The notes under the pieces: model-generated
The model's database searches: none
What the model was told of the DNA's origin: nothing
Seen by the model: only the letters and a program-made list of their open reading frames with translations
Program-made: the position numbers and the translations under genes
NCBI GenBank assembly: GCA_041392065.1
Contig: JAWKMU010000001.1
Location: forward strand, 558,001 to 622,000
Length of the DNA stretch: 64,000 bases
Direction of reading: 5' to 3'
DNA from: CAJQLB01 sp041392065
Lineage (GTDB): Bacteria; Bacteroidota; Bacteroidia; Flavobacteriales; Flavobacteriaceae
In this document: positions 32,515 to 42,065 of the stretch, piece after piece
Layout of the letters: every line of letters starts with the position of its first letter
Numbering within the stretch: position 1 is the first letter of the stretch

Positions 32515-33819
32515 ATGAGAACAAAATCACTTAAAAAGAACAAAATCAATGTGGTAACTCTTGGCTGTAGTAAAAATGTTTACGATAGCGAAGTGTTGAT
32601 GGGCCAACTTAAAGCCAATGGAAAAGAGGTTGTACATGAAGAAGAAGGTAATATTGTAGTGATTAATACCTGCGGTTTTATCAATAATGCTAAAGAGGAA
32701 AGTGTAAATACCATTTTGGAATTTATGCAGAAAAAAGAAGCTGGTGATGTTGATAAGGTTTTTGTAACAGGTTGTTTGAGTGAGCGTTACAAACCTGATT
32801 TGCAGAAAGAAATTCCTAATGTAGACCAATATTTTGGTACTACAGAATTGCCAAGTTTGCTAAAAGCTTTAGGAGCAGATTATAAGCATGAACTTATTGG
32901 AGAACGCTTAACTACAACACCAAAAAATTATGCTTACTTAAAAATTGCTGAGGGTTGTGACAGACCTTGTAGTTTTTGTGCTATTCCTTTAATGCGAGGC
33001 AAACACAAAAGCACACCTATTGAAGAGATTGTAATTGAAGCAGAAAAATTAGCAGTCAATGGTGTTAAGGAGTTGATTTTAATTGCTCAGGATTTAACCT
33101 ATTATGGTCTTGATTTATATAAGAAACGAAACTTAGCCGAATTGCTTGAAGCTCTTGTGAAGGTTGAAGGTATTGAGTGGATTCGTTTACATTATGCCTT
33201 TCCAACTGGCTTTCCAATGGATGTCTTAGATGTGATGAACAGAGAGCCAAAAATCTGTAATTATCTAGATATTCCGTTGCAGCATATTAGTGATTCTATT
33301 TTAAAAAGTATGCGTCGAGGAACTACTAAGGATAAAACAACAAAACTGCTAAAAGATTTTAGAGCAAAAGTTCCAGAAATGACCATCAGAACAACGTTAA
33401 TTGTTGGTTATCCAGGTGAGACTGAAGATGATTTTCAAACATTAAAAGAATGGGTTAAAGAGATGCGTTTTGAACGTTTAGGCTGCTTTACGTATTCGCA
33501 TGAAGAAAATACACATGCTTATAATTTAGATGATGATGTTCCAGAAGAAGTAAAGCAAGAGCGCGCAAACGAAATTATGGAAATTCAATCACAAATTTCT
33601 TGGGAACTCAATCAAGAAAAAATAGGCAAGGAGTTTAAAGTAGTAATTGATAGAAAAGAAGGCGATTATTTTGTTGGACGTACCGAATTTGATTCTCCAG
33701 ATGTTGATAATGAAGTGCTTATTGATGCTACAACAACCTACCTGAAAACAGGAGAATTTGCAACAGTAAGAATTACTAATGCTGCAGACTTTGATTTATA
33801 TGCTGAGGTAATTAATTAA
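32515..33819 (+). CDS. rimO: Ribosomal protein uS12 methylthiotransferase RimO
   Basis: 434 residues. The N-terminal UPF0004 domain (about 10-130) begins NVVTLGCSKNVYDSEVLMGQ. The radical-SAM core has the cluster Cys148, Cys152 and Cys155 in EGCDRPCSFCAIPLMRG. The C-terminal TRAM domain spans about 370-434. NxxDSE and GCSKN identify RimO rather than MiaB. It adds a methylthio group to an Asp of ribosomal protein S12 using two Fe-S clusters. Likely single-gene transcript from the promoter next to the tandem array. Confidence 0.95.
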   Translation: MRTKSLKKNKINVVTLGCSKNVYDSEVLMGQLKANGKEVVHEEEGNIVVINTCGFINNAKEESVNTILEFMQKKEAGDVDKVFVTGCLSERYKPDLQKEIPNVDQYFGTTELPSLLKALGADYKHELIGERLTTTPKNYAYLKIAEGCDRPCSFCAIPLMRGKHKSTPIEEIVIEAEKLAVNGVKELILIAQDLTYYGLDLYKKRNLAELLEALVKVEGIEWIRLHYAFPTGFPMDVLDVMNREPKICNYLDIPLQHISDSILKSMRRGTTKDKTTKLLKDFRAKVPEMTIRTTLIVGYPGETEDDFQTLKEWVKEMRFERLGCFTYSHEENTHAYNLDDDVPEEVKQERANEIMEIQSQISWELNQEKIGKEFKVVIDRKEGDYFVGRTEFDSPDVDNEVLIDATTTYLKTGEFATVRITNAADFDLYAEVIN

Positions 33820-33874
33820 ATTTTTAGATTTATTTTGCTTTCTAATGCTATGAGCTGGCTTTAGGGTTCAAATA

Positions 33875-33903
33875 CGAATATTAAACAAGAACCTGCGAAT
33901 ATT
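33875..33903 (+). promoter_or_regulatory. Direct repeat with 21-bp period upstream of the kinase/LytTR operon
   Basis: CGAATATT occurs at 33875-33882 and again at 33896-33903, starting exactly 21 bp apart, about 120-147 nt before the histidine kinase ATG. Two same-strand half-sites two turns apart are the pattern bound by LytTR domains, and the operon encodes a LytTR regulator, so autoregulation is a reasonable inference. Confidence 0.4.
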
Positions 33904-34021
33904 GATTTGAATACATCAAATTATAGATTTACGCCTCTGTTTATACTATATTTCTCATCTTTATATTTTTTAGCATTAATTTTTGAATTAATTGCACTTT
34001 ATTTATGATATAATTACTCAG

Positions 34022-36208
34022 ATGAACTTTATCAAGCAACTTTTAATAATATCTTTTTTAGTTTTTTCTGCACTTGTTTTTTCACAAAATAAGGTGATTG
34101 ATAGTCTTAAGATTGAATTAGAAAACCATAAAACAAAAGACACAACAAGGGTTAACCTTTTAAATGAACTGGCTTTTTCTTATTTAGGCAAAGATATCCC
34201 AAAATCCCTTGAATACATTGAAGAATCTAATGAATTGGCAAAAAGCATCGATTTTAAAAAAGGAAATGCTAAAGCTTTGTATTTACATGGATTTGCACAA
34301 TCTGAGTTGTCGGATTTTGATAAAGGTTTTCAGTTTATGGAGAAGGCTCTTAAACTGTATAAAACAATAAATGATAAGCTTGGTATTTCTGAGTGCTATA
34401 ACGGAATGGGTGAAATCCTTCAAAATAAGGGTGAGAGGAAAGATGCTATTGCCTATTACTTGAAATCTGTTGGTGTTAATGAAGCAATTGGAAACATGAA
34501 AGGTGTTGCCTCCGATTATATATCAATTGGAGTTGCCTACTATGAAATTGGTGATTACAATGAAGCATTAAACCATTATGAAAAAGCATTGCAAATAAAT
34601 AAAAAAATTGATAATGATGAGGGAATATCCCGATGTCTTATTAATATTGGAAATATTTATATAGTAAAAGGTAACTTTCCGCGCGCTATTGAGTATCAAC
34701 ATGAAGCATTAAAAATAAATGAAAAAAGAAAAGATACAACACTGATTTCATTGACTTTAAATAACTTGGGAGTTATCTACAATAATTTAGAAAATCATGA
34801 AAAAGCAATACCTTTTGTTCAAAGAGCTTTAGAAATACAGAAAAAGAGCGGAGATAAAAAACGTATAGCAGAAACTTTGAATAATTTGGGGACATTATAT
34901 GTGAATATAAATAATTATGACTACGCATATAAATATTTAAAAGAAGCTTTACATATATGTGAGGACATTAATAATAAATTCATTGAAGGCTATACTTTAA
35001 ATAATATTGGTTATGTATTTCTAAACAAAAAAAATTATCATAACTCACTTGAATATTATGAAAAAGCAAGAATAATTAATTTAAATACAGGTAATAAACG
35101 AGCTTTACTAACCACATATTTTGGTTTGGCTAGAGTTTATACAAGTCTAGAAAAATATGCTGAAGCATTGTCTTATGCTTTAAAAAGCAAAAGCATTTCT
35201 CAAGATTTTAAATTAGTAGAACTTGAGAGACATATTCATGAATTACTCGTAAAAATTTATAAAAACACAGGTGATTATAAAAAAGCACTAGAAAATCATG
35301 AGCAATATAAAATACTTAGCGATAGTATATTTAATAAAACAAACACGGAAAAGATTGCCCAAATTGAAGCCGAATATAAATTCAGACAACAATTAGATTC
35401 TTTAAGTATTAACGAGCTAAAACTTACAAAAACTGTATTAACAACATCACAAGATTTAGAAAAATCCAAACGCAATTTATTTTTAGGTGTCATTGGGTTT
35501 TTAATTACGGCCTTAATTCTGGGAGGAATTATTTTCTTTTTAAGGTTAAGAAACGAAAAAACCAAAACCCAAAATATAGTCATAGAGCAAAAATTGTTAC
35601 GTTCACAAATGACACCTCACTTTATATTTAATTCGCTTTCTGTTTTGCAAGGCATGATTTTAAATAAAGAAGACAAAAAATCAGTGTACTACCTCTCAAA
35701 ATTCTCAAAGCTATTGCGCTTAACTCTTGAAAACTCCAGAGACAAAATGGTGCCACTTAGCCAGGAGCTCGAAGCTGTGAACAGTTATTTAGAACTTCAA
35801 AATCTTGAAGCAAGCCAATCTTATGACTATACTATTTTAGTTGATAAAAACATTGACGAAACGTTGTTTAAAATACCTCCAATGCTCATTCAACCTTTTA
35901 TAGAAAATGCTATTGAACATGCTTTTGAGGATCGAAAAGATAACAGAAAAATTGACATTCAACTAAAATATATAATCGATGAATTGATTTGTACCATTAA
36001 AGATAATGGTATTGGTATAGATGCACAGAATGGGCATAATCGAAGAGATAAAAAGTCTTTAGCAACCACTATAACTTCAGAACGATTAAAAATGCTATCC
36101 AAAGATTTTAATATAGAAGGATCTGTACGTATTGAAGATAGAAAAAAGTATAACGAGCAAGGCACCATAGTTACTTTGGTCATTCCTTATCAAAAAGATG
36201 TAGCCTAA
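34022..36208 (+). CDS. TPR-containing LytS-type sensor histidine kinase
   Basis: Start set at MNFIKQLLIISFLVFSALVFSQ, a signal peptide; ten upstream codons are discarded. 728 residues. Residues about 25-440 carry a tandem of roughly ten tetratricopeptide repeats in the periplasm (for example YYEIGDYNEALNHYEKALQI), then a membrane helix near 490-510. The His_kinase domain follows with phosphoacceptor His533 in RSQMTPHFIFNSLSVLQ and an HATPase_c domain with PPMLIQPFIENAIEHAF and DNGIGID. It pairs with the LytTR regulator that overlaps its stop by 1 nt. Signal unknown, possibly peptide or surface-protein related. Confidence 0.92.
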   Translation: MNFIKQLLIISFLVFSALVFSQNKVIDSLKIELENHKTKDTTRVNLLNELAFSYLGKDIPKSLEYIEESNELAKSIDFKKGNAKALYLHGFAQSELSDFDKGFQFMEKALKLYKTINDKLGISECYNGMGEILQNKGERKDAIAYYLKSVGVNEAIGNMKGVASDYISIGVAYYEIGDYNEALNHYEKALQINKKIDNDEGISRCLINIGNIYIVKGNFPRAIEYQHEALKINEKRKDTTLISLTLNNLGVIYNNLENHEKAIPFVQRALEIQKKSGDKKRIAETLNNLGTLYVNINNYDYAYKYLKEALHICEDINNKFIEGYTLNNIGYVFLNKKNYHNSLEYYEKARIINLNTGNKRALLTTYFGLARVYTSLEKYAEALSYALKSKSISQDFKLVELERHIHELLVKIYKNTGDYKKALENHEQYKILSDSIFNKTNTEKIAQIEAEYKFRQQLDSLSINELKLTKTVLTTSQDLEKSKRNLFLGVIGFLITALILGGIIFFLRLRNEKTKTQNIVIEQKLLRSQMTPHFIFNSLSVLQGMILNKEDKKSVYYLSKFSKLLRLTLENSRDKMVPLSQELEAVNSYLELQNLEASQSYDYTILVDKNIDETLFKIPPMLIQPFIENAIEHAFEDRKDNRKIDIQLKYIIDELICTIKDNGIGIDAQNGHNRRDKKSLATTITSERLKMLSKDFNIEGSVRIEDRKKYNEQGTIVTLVIPYQKDVA

Positions 36209-36945
36209 TGCAAGCACTAATTGTAGAAGACAAAGCTTATATAAGAAAAGGGTTGCATAACCTATTAGAACTAATCAATACTAACGTAAAAGTAGTAGGT
36301 GAGTGCAAATCTATAAAAGAAGCTGTTATAGTTGCTAATGCATGTAAACCAGAACTTATTTTTTTGGATATTAATTTAGCAGATGGTAATGCTTTTGAAT
36401 TTTTAGAACAAGTAGAACATCTAAATTTCAAAGTTATTTTTATTACTGCTTACGAAGAATATGCTTTAAAAGCTTTAAAAATGGGAGCTGTAGATTACCT
36501 CTTAAAACCTGTTGATGTAGATGAATTAAAGACAGCTCTAAACAAGGTAAAGCAGTTATCAATTAAAGCCCAAAAAGAACAGGTACAAGTTGCCAGGCAA
36601 GTGTTTAGCCAACAAAATAACCAACTAATCTTATCTCTTCAAGATAGCTTTCAGGTTGTAGATTTAAGCGAACTAATGTATTGCGAGTCTGATAAAGGTT
36701 ATACCACGTTTTACTGTAATGATGGTAAAAAACATTTGGTATCAAAAACATTAAAAGAGTTCGAAGAGCGTCTGTCTAATGTCAATTTTACCAGACCACA
36801 TCAATCATTTATGGTGAATTTAAAATTCATTGATAAATACGACAAATCAGGCATTATTCATTTAAAAAATGGAAAAAAAATTCCTGTTTCTTCTCGAAAA
36901 AAAGAGTCTTTTTTGAATTCATTCTTAGCATGGAATAAGACATAA
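36208..36945 (+). CDS. LytTR-family response regulator
   Basis: 245 residues. The receiver domain (1-120) has the acidic pocket at Glu7-Asp8, phospho-acceptor Asp54 in LIFLDINLADG, the Thr of FITAYEEYALKA and Lys in DYLLKPVDV. The LytTR DNA-binding domain (about 150-245) shows LMYCESDKGYTTFYCNDGK and FTRPHQSFMVNLKFIDKYD. It is the partner of the kinase directly upstream (ATG overlaps the TAA). LytTR regulators bind direct repeats spaced by two turns. The four exported proteins that follow are plausible targets. Confidence 0.94.
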   Translation: MQALIVEDKAYIRKGLHNLLELINTNVKVVGECKSIKEAVIVANACKPELIFLDINLADGNAFEFLEQVEHLNFKVIFITAYEEYALKALKMGAVDYLLKPVDVDELKTALNKVKQLSIKAQKEQVQVARQVFSQQNNQLILSLQDSFQVVDLSELMYCESDKGYTTFYCNDGKKHLVSKTLKEFEERLSNVNFTRPHQSFMVNLKFIDKYDKSGIIHLKNGKKIPVSSRKKESFLNSFLAWNKT

Positions 36946-37067
36946 ATCATACCATTTGTCGGATATTTTATTAATTACAACGATTATTTATTAAAAGTAA
37001 TCGAAAATGGATTCTCTATTTCACGTCCAAAGCACACTACATACTTTTATCTGCAAATTGATAGAGT

Positions 37068-37652
37068 ATGATTTCCCAAATCAAATTAAAGAATGTAAAC
37101 CTGTTGACTTTGCTTATAGCATTTGCCATATTTATCTCTTGTGAAAAAGGAATAAATAAACAATCTGCTACTGCCAATGGTTTTTCTATTATTGAAAAAG
37201 AACTAAAATCTAAATTTGGTGAAAACGCATACTACACAGATTTATTAGTAATCTATAATGCATCTATTGGAAATATAATTTCAGTAACAGTTTCTGAAGT
37301 TCCAGAATCTTTAAAAATGGAACAATGGAATGCTTCTCAAGGCGCTTGGAAACAAAATCAGGATATATCTATAGAAGTTCCGTTGGGTAGTAAAGCTTCA
37401 GATTTTATGTTTCAGTTAAATGATACTATTAACCTAACAAAACTCGGAGCCTTGGTCGAAAGATCAAACAGTGAATTAATTACTCAAAAAAATATAGAAA
37501 ACCCAAAATTATACATAGCTTCTATAAAGTTTCCGAAAAATGGAGATGTCTCAAAAACAGAGTATATAGTGGTATTAAAACCAGAAATGGGTAGAACCTC
37601 CTTTACGTTTTCCTATAACATTGATGAAGAACTTATTAAAATTGACTATTAG
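37068..37652 (+). CDS. Lipoprotein of unknown function
   Basis: 194 residues with a lipoprotein signal (MISQIKLKNVNLLTLLIAFAIFISCEKG, Cys25). The mature part is mixed alpha/beta; it includes KELKSKFGENAYYTDLLVIY and AALVERSNSEL-like stretches with no known motif. It lies 122 bp after the LytTR regulator and 40 bp before another lipoprotein gene. Not recognised. Confidence 0.75.
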   Translation: MISQIKLKNVNLLTLLIAFAIFISCEKGINKQSATANGFSIIEKELKSKFGENAYYTDLLVIYNASIGNIISVTVSEVPESLKMEQWNASQGAWKQNQDISIEVPLGSKASDFMFQLNDTINLTKLGALVERSNSELITQKNIENPKLYIASIKFPKNGDVSKTEYIVVLKPEMGRTSFTFSYNIDEELIKIDY

Positions 37653-37692
37653 CACTTTAAAACAAATTTACTTTAACCTTAAATATATAAAC

Positions 37693-38349
37693 ATGAAAAA
37701 ATTAGCCTACACACTTGCTTTAGTATTTATTTTTAACTGCTCGTCAGATAATGGCCCAATCAACACTCCAGCAATTCCAGGAAATACAAATACAGAGTTT
37801 GTTATTGGTAATAATGCCTACATTACTCCGAAGGCTTATTTATTAGTTGATGACGCTGCTGGTGATTATGATAGAGCGTTTTCTTTTGTTTTTACTGATG
37901 GCAATTTAATTGAAGATGCCACTAACGAAATTGCGTTTGAAACATCTACAACCAATTTTATAAAAATTACCTGTAACTTAATTGCTACAAAGCCTACTCT
38001 AGCAGAAACACCTTTTTTTGTTTGGGATCCTCAATCAAATCCAAATGGGTTTATCAATATCGTTATGGATGGCCATAATGTATCGCAGTTTGGTGTTTCT
38101 AGCTTTTCTAACACAAGTACTGTAGGTGGCCAAACTTTTGGGCAACCAACTAATGGAACTGTTTACAACCATACTGCATTACCAAATGGAGATAGTTCTG
38201 ATGGTGGTTTATTTACCATTAACTCAAGAACTTTTGATTTAAATACCATGACAGGTACAATAGACTGTAGCTATACTTATGTAGACGACAACAACGCAAC
38301 TATTACAGGAGTTTATGTTGGAAATTTTGAAATTCTTACAGCTTTTTAA
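37693..38349 (+). CDS. Lipoprotein of unknown function
   Basis: Start set at MKKLAYTLALVFIFNCSSDN (Cys16), because the upstream frame of 24 codons overlaps the previous gene and has no signal. 218 residues. The mature protein is rich in Asn, Thr and Asp, with a beta-strand pattern and the segment ITCNLIATKPTLAETPFFVWDP. It is probably a surface or periplasmic beta-sandwich protein. It belongs to the row of exported proteins downstream of the LytTR system. Confidence 0.75.
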   Translation: MKKLAYTLALVFIFNCSSDNGPINTPAIPGNTNTEFVIGNNAYITPKAYLLVDDAAGDYDRAFSFVFTDGNLIEDATNEIAFETSTTNFIKITCNLIATKPTLAETPFFVWDPQSNPNGFINIVMDGHNVSQFGVSSFSNTSTVGGQTFGQPTNGTVYNHTALPNGDSSDGGLFTINSRTFDLNTMTGTIDCSYTYVDDNNATITGVYVGNFEILTAF

Positions 38350-38412
38350 AAGGTTTTAGAAAAATACGTACACACACAAACATATCAATAAAATTAATTA
38401 AAACCCAAAACC

Positions 38413-39816
38413 ATGAAAAACTCAATCAAATTAATCAATTTATTAATTATTGCATTATTCCTATCAAGTTGTAACAACGATGACAATAATACGCAAATAA
38501 TAACACTTGAAGATTTACAGGTAACTATTGACGAAAACCCAACAAATGGTCAAGTTGTTGGAACAGTACAAAGTGATAGTAATAGCAACTTAACTTATAG
38601 CATAACAAGCCAAACACCAAATGGTGCTTTAAGTATTGATGAAAGCACAGGAGAATTAACCGTTGCAGATGCTACTTTATTTGATTATGAAATTAACACT
38701 GAAATTACTGCAATAGTCTCTGCTATTGAAGCTTCAAATACTGCATTGGTAACTATTAATCTCAATAACTTAGAGGTAATGCTTCAAGACTTAGCGGTAT
38801 CTATAGATGAAAACCCAACTACAGGACAAGTATTAGGTACTATAGTTTCTAATGGAACAGCAACGAATTACAGTTTAATTAGCCAAACTCCAAATGGAGC
38901 ATTAAGTATTGATGCAAATTCTGGAGAGTTGACCGTAGCTGATGAAGCCTTATTCGATTTTGAAACAAATCCAGTAATTACAGCCTCAGTGTCTGACGGA
39001 GAGGCTACAAATCCAGCAATGGTTACTATTAGTCTTACCAATATAAATGAGGTGATGATTTTTACGTTTGATGAAAGCATAGACGAAAACCCAACAAATG
39101 GTCAAGTTATTGGTACTCTACAAAGCAATGCTGTTGGCAATCCAAACTATAGTATAGTATCTCAAACTCCAGCAGGAGCTATAAGCATAGACCCAGTCAC
39201 AGGTGTGGTTACCGTTGCAGATGCTGCGTTATTCGACCACGAAGTAAACCAAGGTGTTGACGCTATTATATCAGCAGACGATGCTATGAATACAGATGAT
39301 TTTGAAATACAAATTGATAATGTAAATGAAATAGGAGATTATAATTATGGAGGTGTTATTTTTTGGATAAATGCTGCTGGAGATGAAGGATATGTTGTTG
39401 CTTTAGAGGATCAAAGTAGTGGTGCACCATGGGGTTGTTATGGTTTAAATATTCCATTTGCAGTAGGTCCAGCTATAGGAGATGGTGAAGTTAATACTAT
39501 GGCTATATTATCTTCATGCACTGATTCAGGTATTGCTGCAGATTTAGCTAATGATGCCATCAACGGTTTTAATGATTGGTTTTTACCTAGTGTAGCTGAA
39601 TTAAATGAAGTATACAATAATAAGGCAACTCTAAACGCTTCAATAATTGCAAATGGAGGAACTGCTTTTTCTAATAATTGGTATTGGACCTCTACTCAAC
39701 AAGGTGGAAATGCAAACAATGCATATTTCCAGTTCTTTGGCAATGGTACTCAAACCTTAAATTCAAAAGCAAACATGGCTATTGTTCGTGCAATAAGACA
39801 TTGGACTGATTTTTAA
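38413..39816 (+). CDS. Cadherin-like repeat lipoprotein with C-terminal DUF1566-like domain
   Basis: 467 residues, lipoprotein signal with Cys20 (IIALFLSSCNNDD). Three tandem cadherin-like repeats of 85-95 residues follow. They share IDENPTNGQVxGT, SxxSQTPxGAxSID and GxxTVADxxLFDxExN; repeats start near residues 36, 129 and 222. The last 150 residues (GGVIFWINAAGDEGYVVAL to IVRAIRHWTDF) match a DUF1566/Fib_succ-type domain. Such proteins are adhesins or matrix components on the cell surface. A terminator follows. Confidence 0.85.
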   Translation: MKNSIKLINLLIIALFLSSCNNDDNNTQIITLEDLQVTIDENPTNGQVVGTVQSDSNSNLTYSITSQTPNGALSIDESTGELTVADATLFDYEINTEITAIVSAIEASNTALVTINLNNLEVMLQDLAVSIDENPTTGQVLGTIVSNGTATNYSLISQTPNGALSIDANSGELTVADEALFDFETNPVITASVSDGEATNPAMVTISLTNINEVMIFTFDESIDENPTNGQVIGTLQSNAVGNPNYSIVSQTPAGAISIDPVTGVVTVADAALFDHEVNQGVDAIISADDAMNTDDFEIQIDNVNEIGDYNYGGVIFWINAAGDEGYVVALEDQSSGAPWGCYGLNIPFAVGPAIGDGEVNTMAILSSCTDSGIAADLANDAINGFNDWFLPSVAELNEVYNNKATLNASIIANGGTAFSNNWYWTSTQQGGNANNAYFQFFGNGTQTLNSKANMAIVRAIRHWTDF

Positions 39817-39829
39817 AAATAACAAGTTA

Positions 39830-39861
39830 AGAGCCACTTGTGTAAAACTATAAGTGGCTCT
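39830..39861 (+). terminator. Terminator after the cadherin-like lipoprotein
   Basis: AGAGCCACTT, 12-nt loop, AAGTGGCTCT: a perfect 10-bp stem followed by ATTTATATAAT, located 14 nt after the stop. The following T9SS protein thus probably has its own promoter. Confidence 0.8.
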
Positions 39862-39887
39862 ATTTATATAATTTAAAACCAAATATT

Positions 39888-41840
39888 ATGAAAAACTTTA
39901 CAAGCTTTCACGAACACTTAAGCCATAGATGTTACGTGAGTAAAAAACAACTACTTTTTTTAATTGCAATATGTGTATGTGTAATAGGGTATGCACAAAC
40001 TGTTGGAGACCAGTTTATAGATAATTACATAACCTATGAGATTACTTCATTAACTCCTAATACAGTAATGACAAGAGATTATGATTTTAACGGAGGTGGT
40101 AGCGAAGTAATTATTCCAGCTACGGTTAGCTACAGTAGTCTAACTTTTAATGTAACTGTAATTCATACTAATTCATTTAATTTTTCAAATAACGTATTAA
40201 CTAAAGTAGTAATTCCAAACTCTGTTGTTGAAATTAGGTCTTCAGCATTTTTTGGTAATGCGTTTACAAGTGTTGTGATTCCTAGCAGTGTCACATTAAT
40301 TGGAGCTCAAGCTTTTGCAAACAATAACTCTTTAACTTGTGTGGTTTCTGAAGCAGTTACACCACCAACAATTATAACTGGAGGAAATGGAGATACTTTT
40401 GGCGATTTAAGCTTTGGAACACGCAGTAATATTAATGTAGTTGTGCCTAGTGGAACAAGTACAGCCTATGCAAATGCTACTTGGACAGGATTTCAATCGC
40501 TTACTGAAGAATTAAGTGTTAATGATACCTTTGTGACTGATTATATAACTTACAAGGTGACTTCTGTAAATCCAGCCACTGTTGAGATTACTGATTATGA
40601 TACATCTGGAGGCACTGTTGTAAACATACCAGCAACAGTTACCGCAAGTTGCAGTAAAGAGTACACTGTTACTAGTATTGGTAATGTTGCTTTTTCGCAA
40701 AAACAATTAACCAGTGTTACGATTCCAAATAGTGTTACTAATATAGGGTTAGGCGCATTTAATAATAATCAGTTTACGAGTATCATAATACCAGAAAGCG
40801 TTACGAATATAGGTCCTTTGGCTTTTGGTGTGAATAATTTAAGTACAGTTATTGTATTAGGCACTACACCACCTACTATAACTACAGGAGGTGGTAGTGA
40901 TACTTTTGCAAACTCTAGCCGTAGTAATATCAATTTAGTTGTAATAAATAATGCTACAGACGAGTATGTCACAGATCCTGGTGCTTTATGGACAGGTTTT
41001 AAAATGGTTTTTGAAGCCACCTCACCGACAACAGTAGAAGTTTCAAATTATGACCCAGCAAATGGTACCAATGTAGTTATACCTGCATCTGTTTCAGCTG
41101 GTTCAAATGTATTTGATGTAGTTAAAATTGATAATTCGGCATTTGAAAACATTGGCTTAACCAGTGTTATAATTCCTAGTAGTGTTACTGAAATTGGAAT
41201 TTCAGCTTTTGAGTTAAATAACTTAACGAGTGTAACAATACCAGACAGTGTAACCCTTATTGGTACTACAGCTTTTGCAACAAATTCTATTACAAGTCTA
41301 TCATTAGGTGTTAATGTTTCTAACATAGGTATTGGTGCTTTTGTAGATAATGATTTATCTGATATTACCATTCCAAGTAATGTTACTTTTATCGGTCTGC
41401 TGGCTTTTGGCAATAACCCATTAGCTAGTGTAACGTCTTTGGCTACAGTGCCACCTACAATTACAACAGGGACTAATGATACATTTGCTTTTAATAGAAG
41501 TAATATAGCATTGCACATCCCAACAGGTACTATTGGAGCTTATGTTACAGATCCTGGGGCGTTATGGACAGGGTTTAATCCAGTAACGGAAGATGCTTTA
41601 AGTGTTGATGATTTTGAGTTGGCTAGTACTGTAAAAATTGTGACAACTGAAGATGCTCTAAACATTATTTCAGACTATAGTTTGCAACTTCAAGATTATA
41701 CAATGTATTCAATCTCAGGTATGGAAATAACAAAAGGAAAAGAAAGTAATATTTCTACAAGCACTTTTGCTAGTGGTACTTACATACTAAAACTCGATTT
41801 TGATAGAGGTACAGTGGTAAAAAAGATTGTAATTAATTAA
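39888..41840 (+). CDS. Leucine-rich-repeat surface protein with T9SS sorting tail
   Basis: 650 residues. A signal peptide with a longer charged N-terminus (ending ICVCVIGYAQ) precedes BspA-type leucine-rich repeats (LRR_5), each with patterns such as LTSVTIPNSVTNIGLGAF. Three large homologous blocks end in PPTITTGxxDTFxxxRSNI and ALWTGF, showing internal triplication. The C-terminal 75 residues (YTMYSISGMEITKG and a final GTYILKLDFDRGTVVKKIVIN-like end) form a type A T9SS sorting domain. It is exported through type IX secretion and probably mediates adhesion or protein binding. Confidence 0.9.
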   Translation: MKNFTSFHEHLSHRCYVSKKQLLFLIAICVCVIGYAQTVGDQFIDNYITYEITSLTPNTVMTRDYDFNGGGSEVIIPATVSYSSLTFNVTVIHTNSFNFSNNVLTKVVIPNSVVEIRSSAFFGNAFTSVVIPSSVTLIGAQAFANNNSLTCVVSEAVTPPTIITGGNGDTFGDLSFGTRSNINVVVPSGTSTAYANATWTGFQSLTEELSVNDTFVTDYITYKVTSVNPATVEITDYDTSGGTVVNIPATVTASCSKEYTVTSIGNVAFSQKQLTSVTIPNSVTNIGLGAFNNNQFTSIIIPESVTNIGPLAFGVNNLSTVIVLGTTPPTITTGGGSDTFANSSRSNINLVVINNATDEYVTDPGALWTGFKMVFEATSPTTVEVSNYDPANGTNVVIPASVSAGSNVFDVVKIDNSAFENIGLTSVIIPSSVTEIGISAFELNNLTSVTIPDSVTLIGTTAFATNSITSLSLGVNVSNIGIGAFVDNDLSDITIPSNVTFIGLLAFGNNPLASVTSLATVPPTITTGTNDTFAFNRSNIALHIPTGTIGAYVTDPGALWTGFNPVTEDALSVDDFELASTVKIVTTEDALNIISDYSLQLQDYTMYSISGMEITKGKESNISTSTFASGTYILKLDFDRGTVVKKIVIN

Positions 41841-42065
41841 GAAGAATGATGTGTTATTTATGTATAAGTTTTTAGAGAAATATAAATTAGAACTCTTTTT
41901 AGTAGTATTTTATACATTAATCTTTCTTTTATTATCACTATAATAATTTATTGTGTATAACAAACAAGAAAATTTAAATTCTTAAAATAAATAGTAAAGA
42001 ATATACTTTAAATAATTCTGCCTTTAACTGATAAGTAGATTATTGGATTATATGGTAAAGGGATG

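Noticed and set aside
33820..34021. Possible tRNA-like sequence GGGTTCAAATACGAAT before the kinase gene.
   Set aside because: No cloverleaf arms could be formed around it; it overlaps the 21-bp direct repeat instead.
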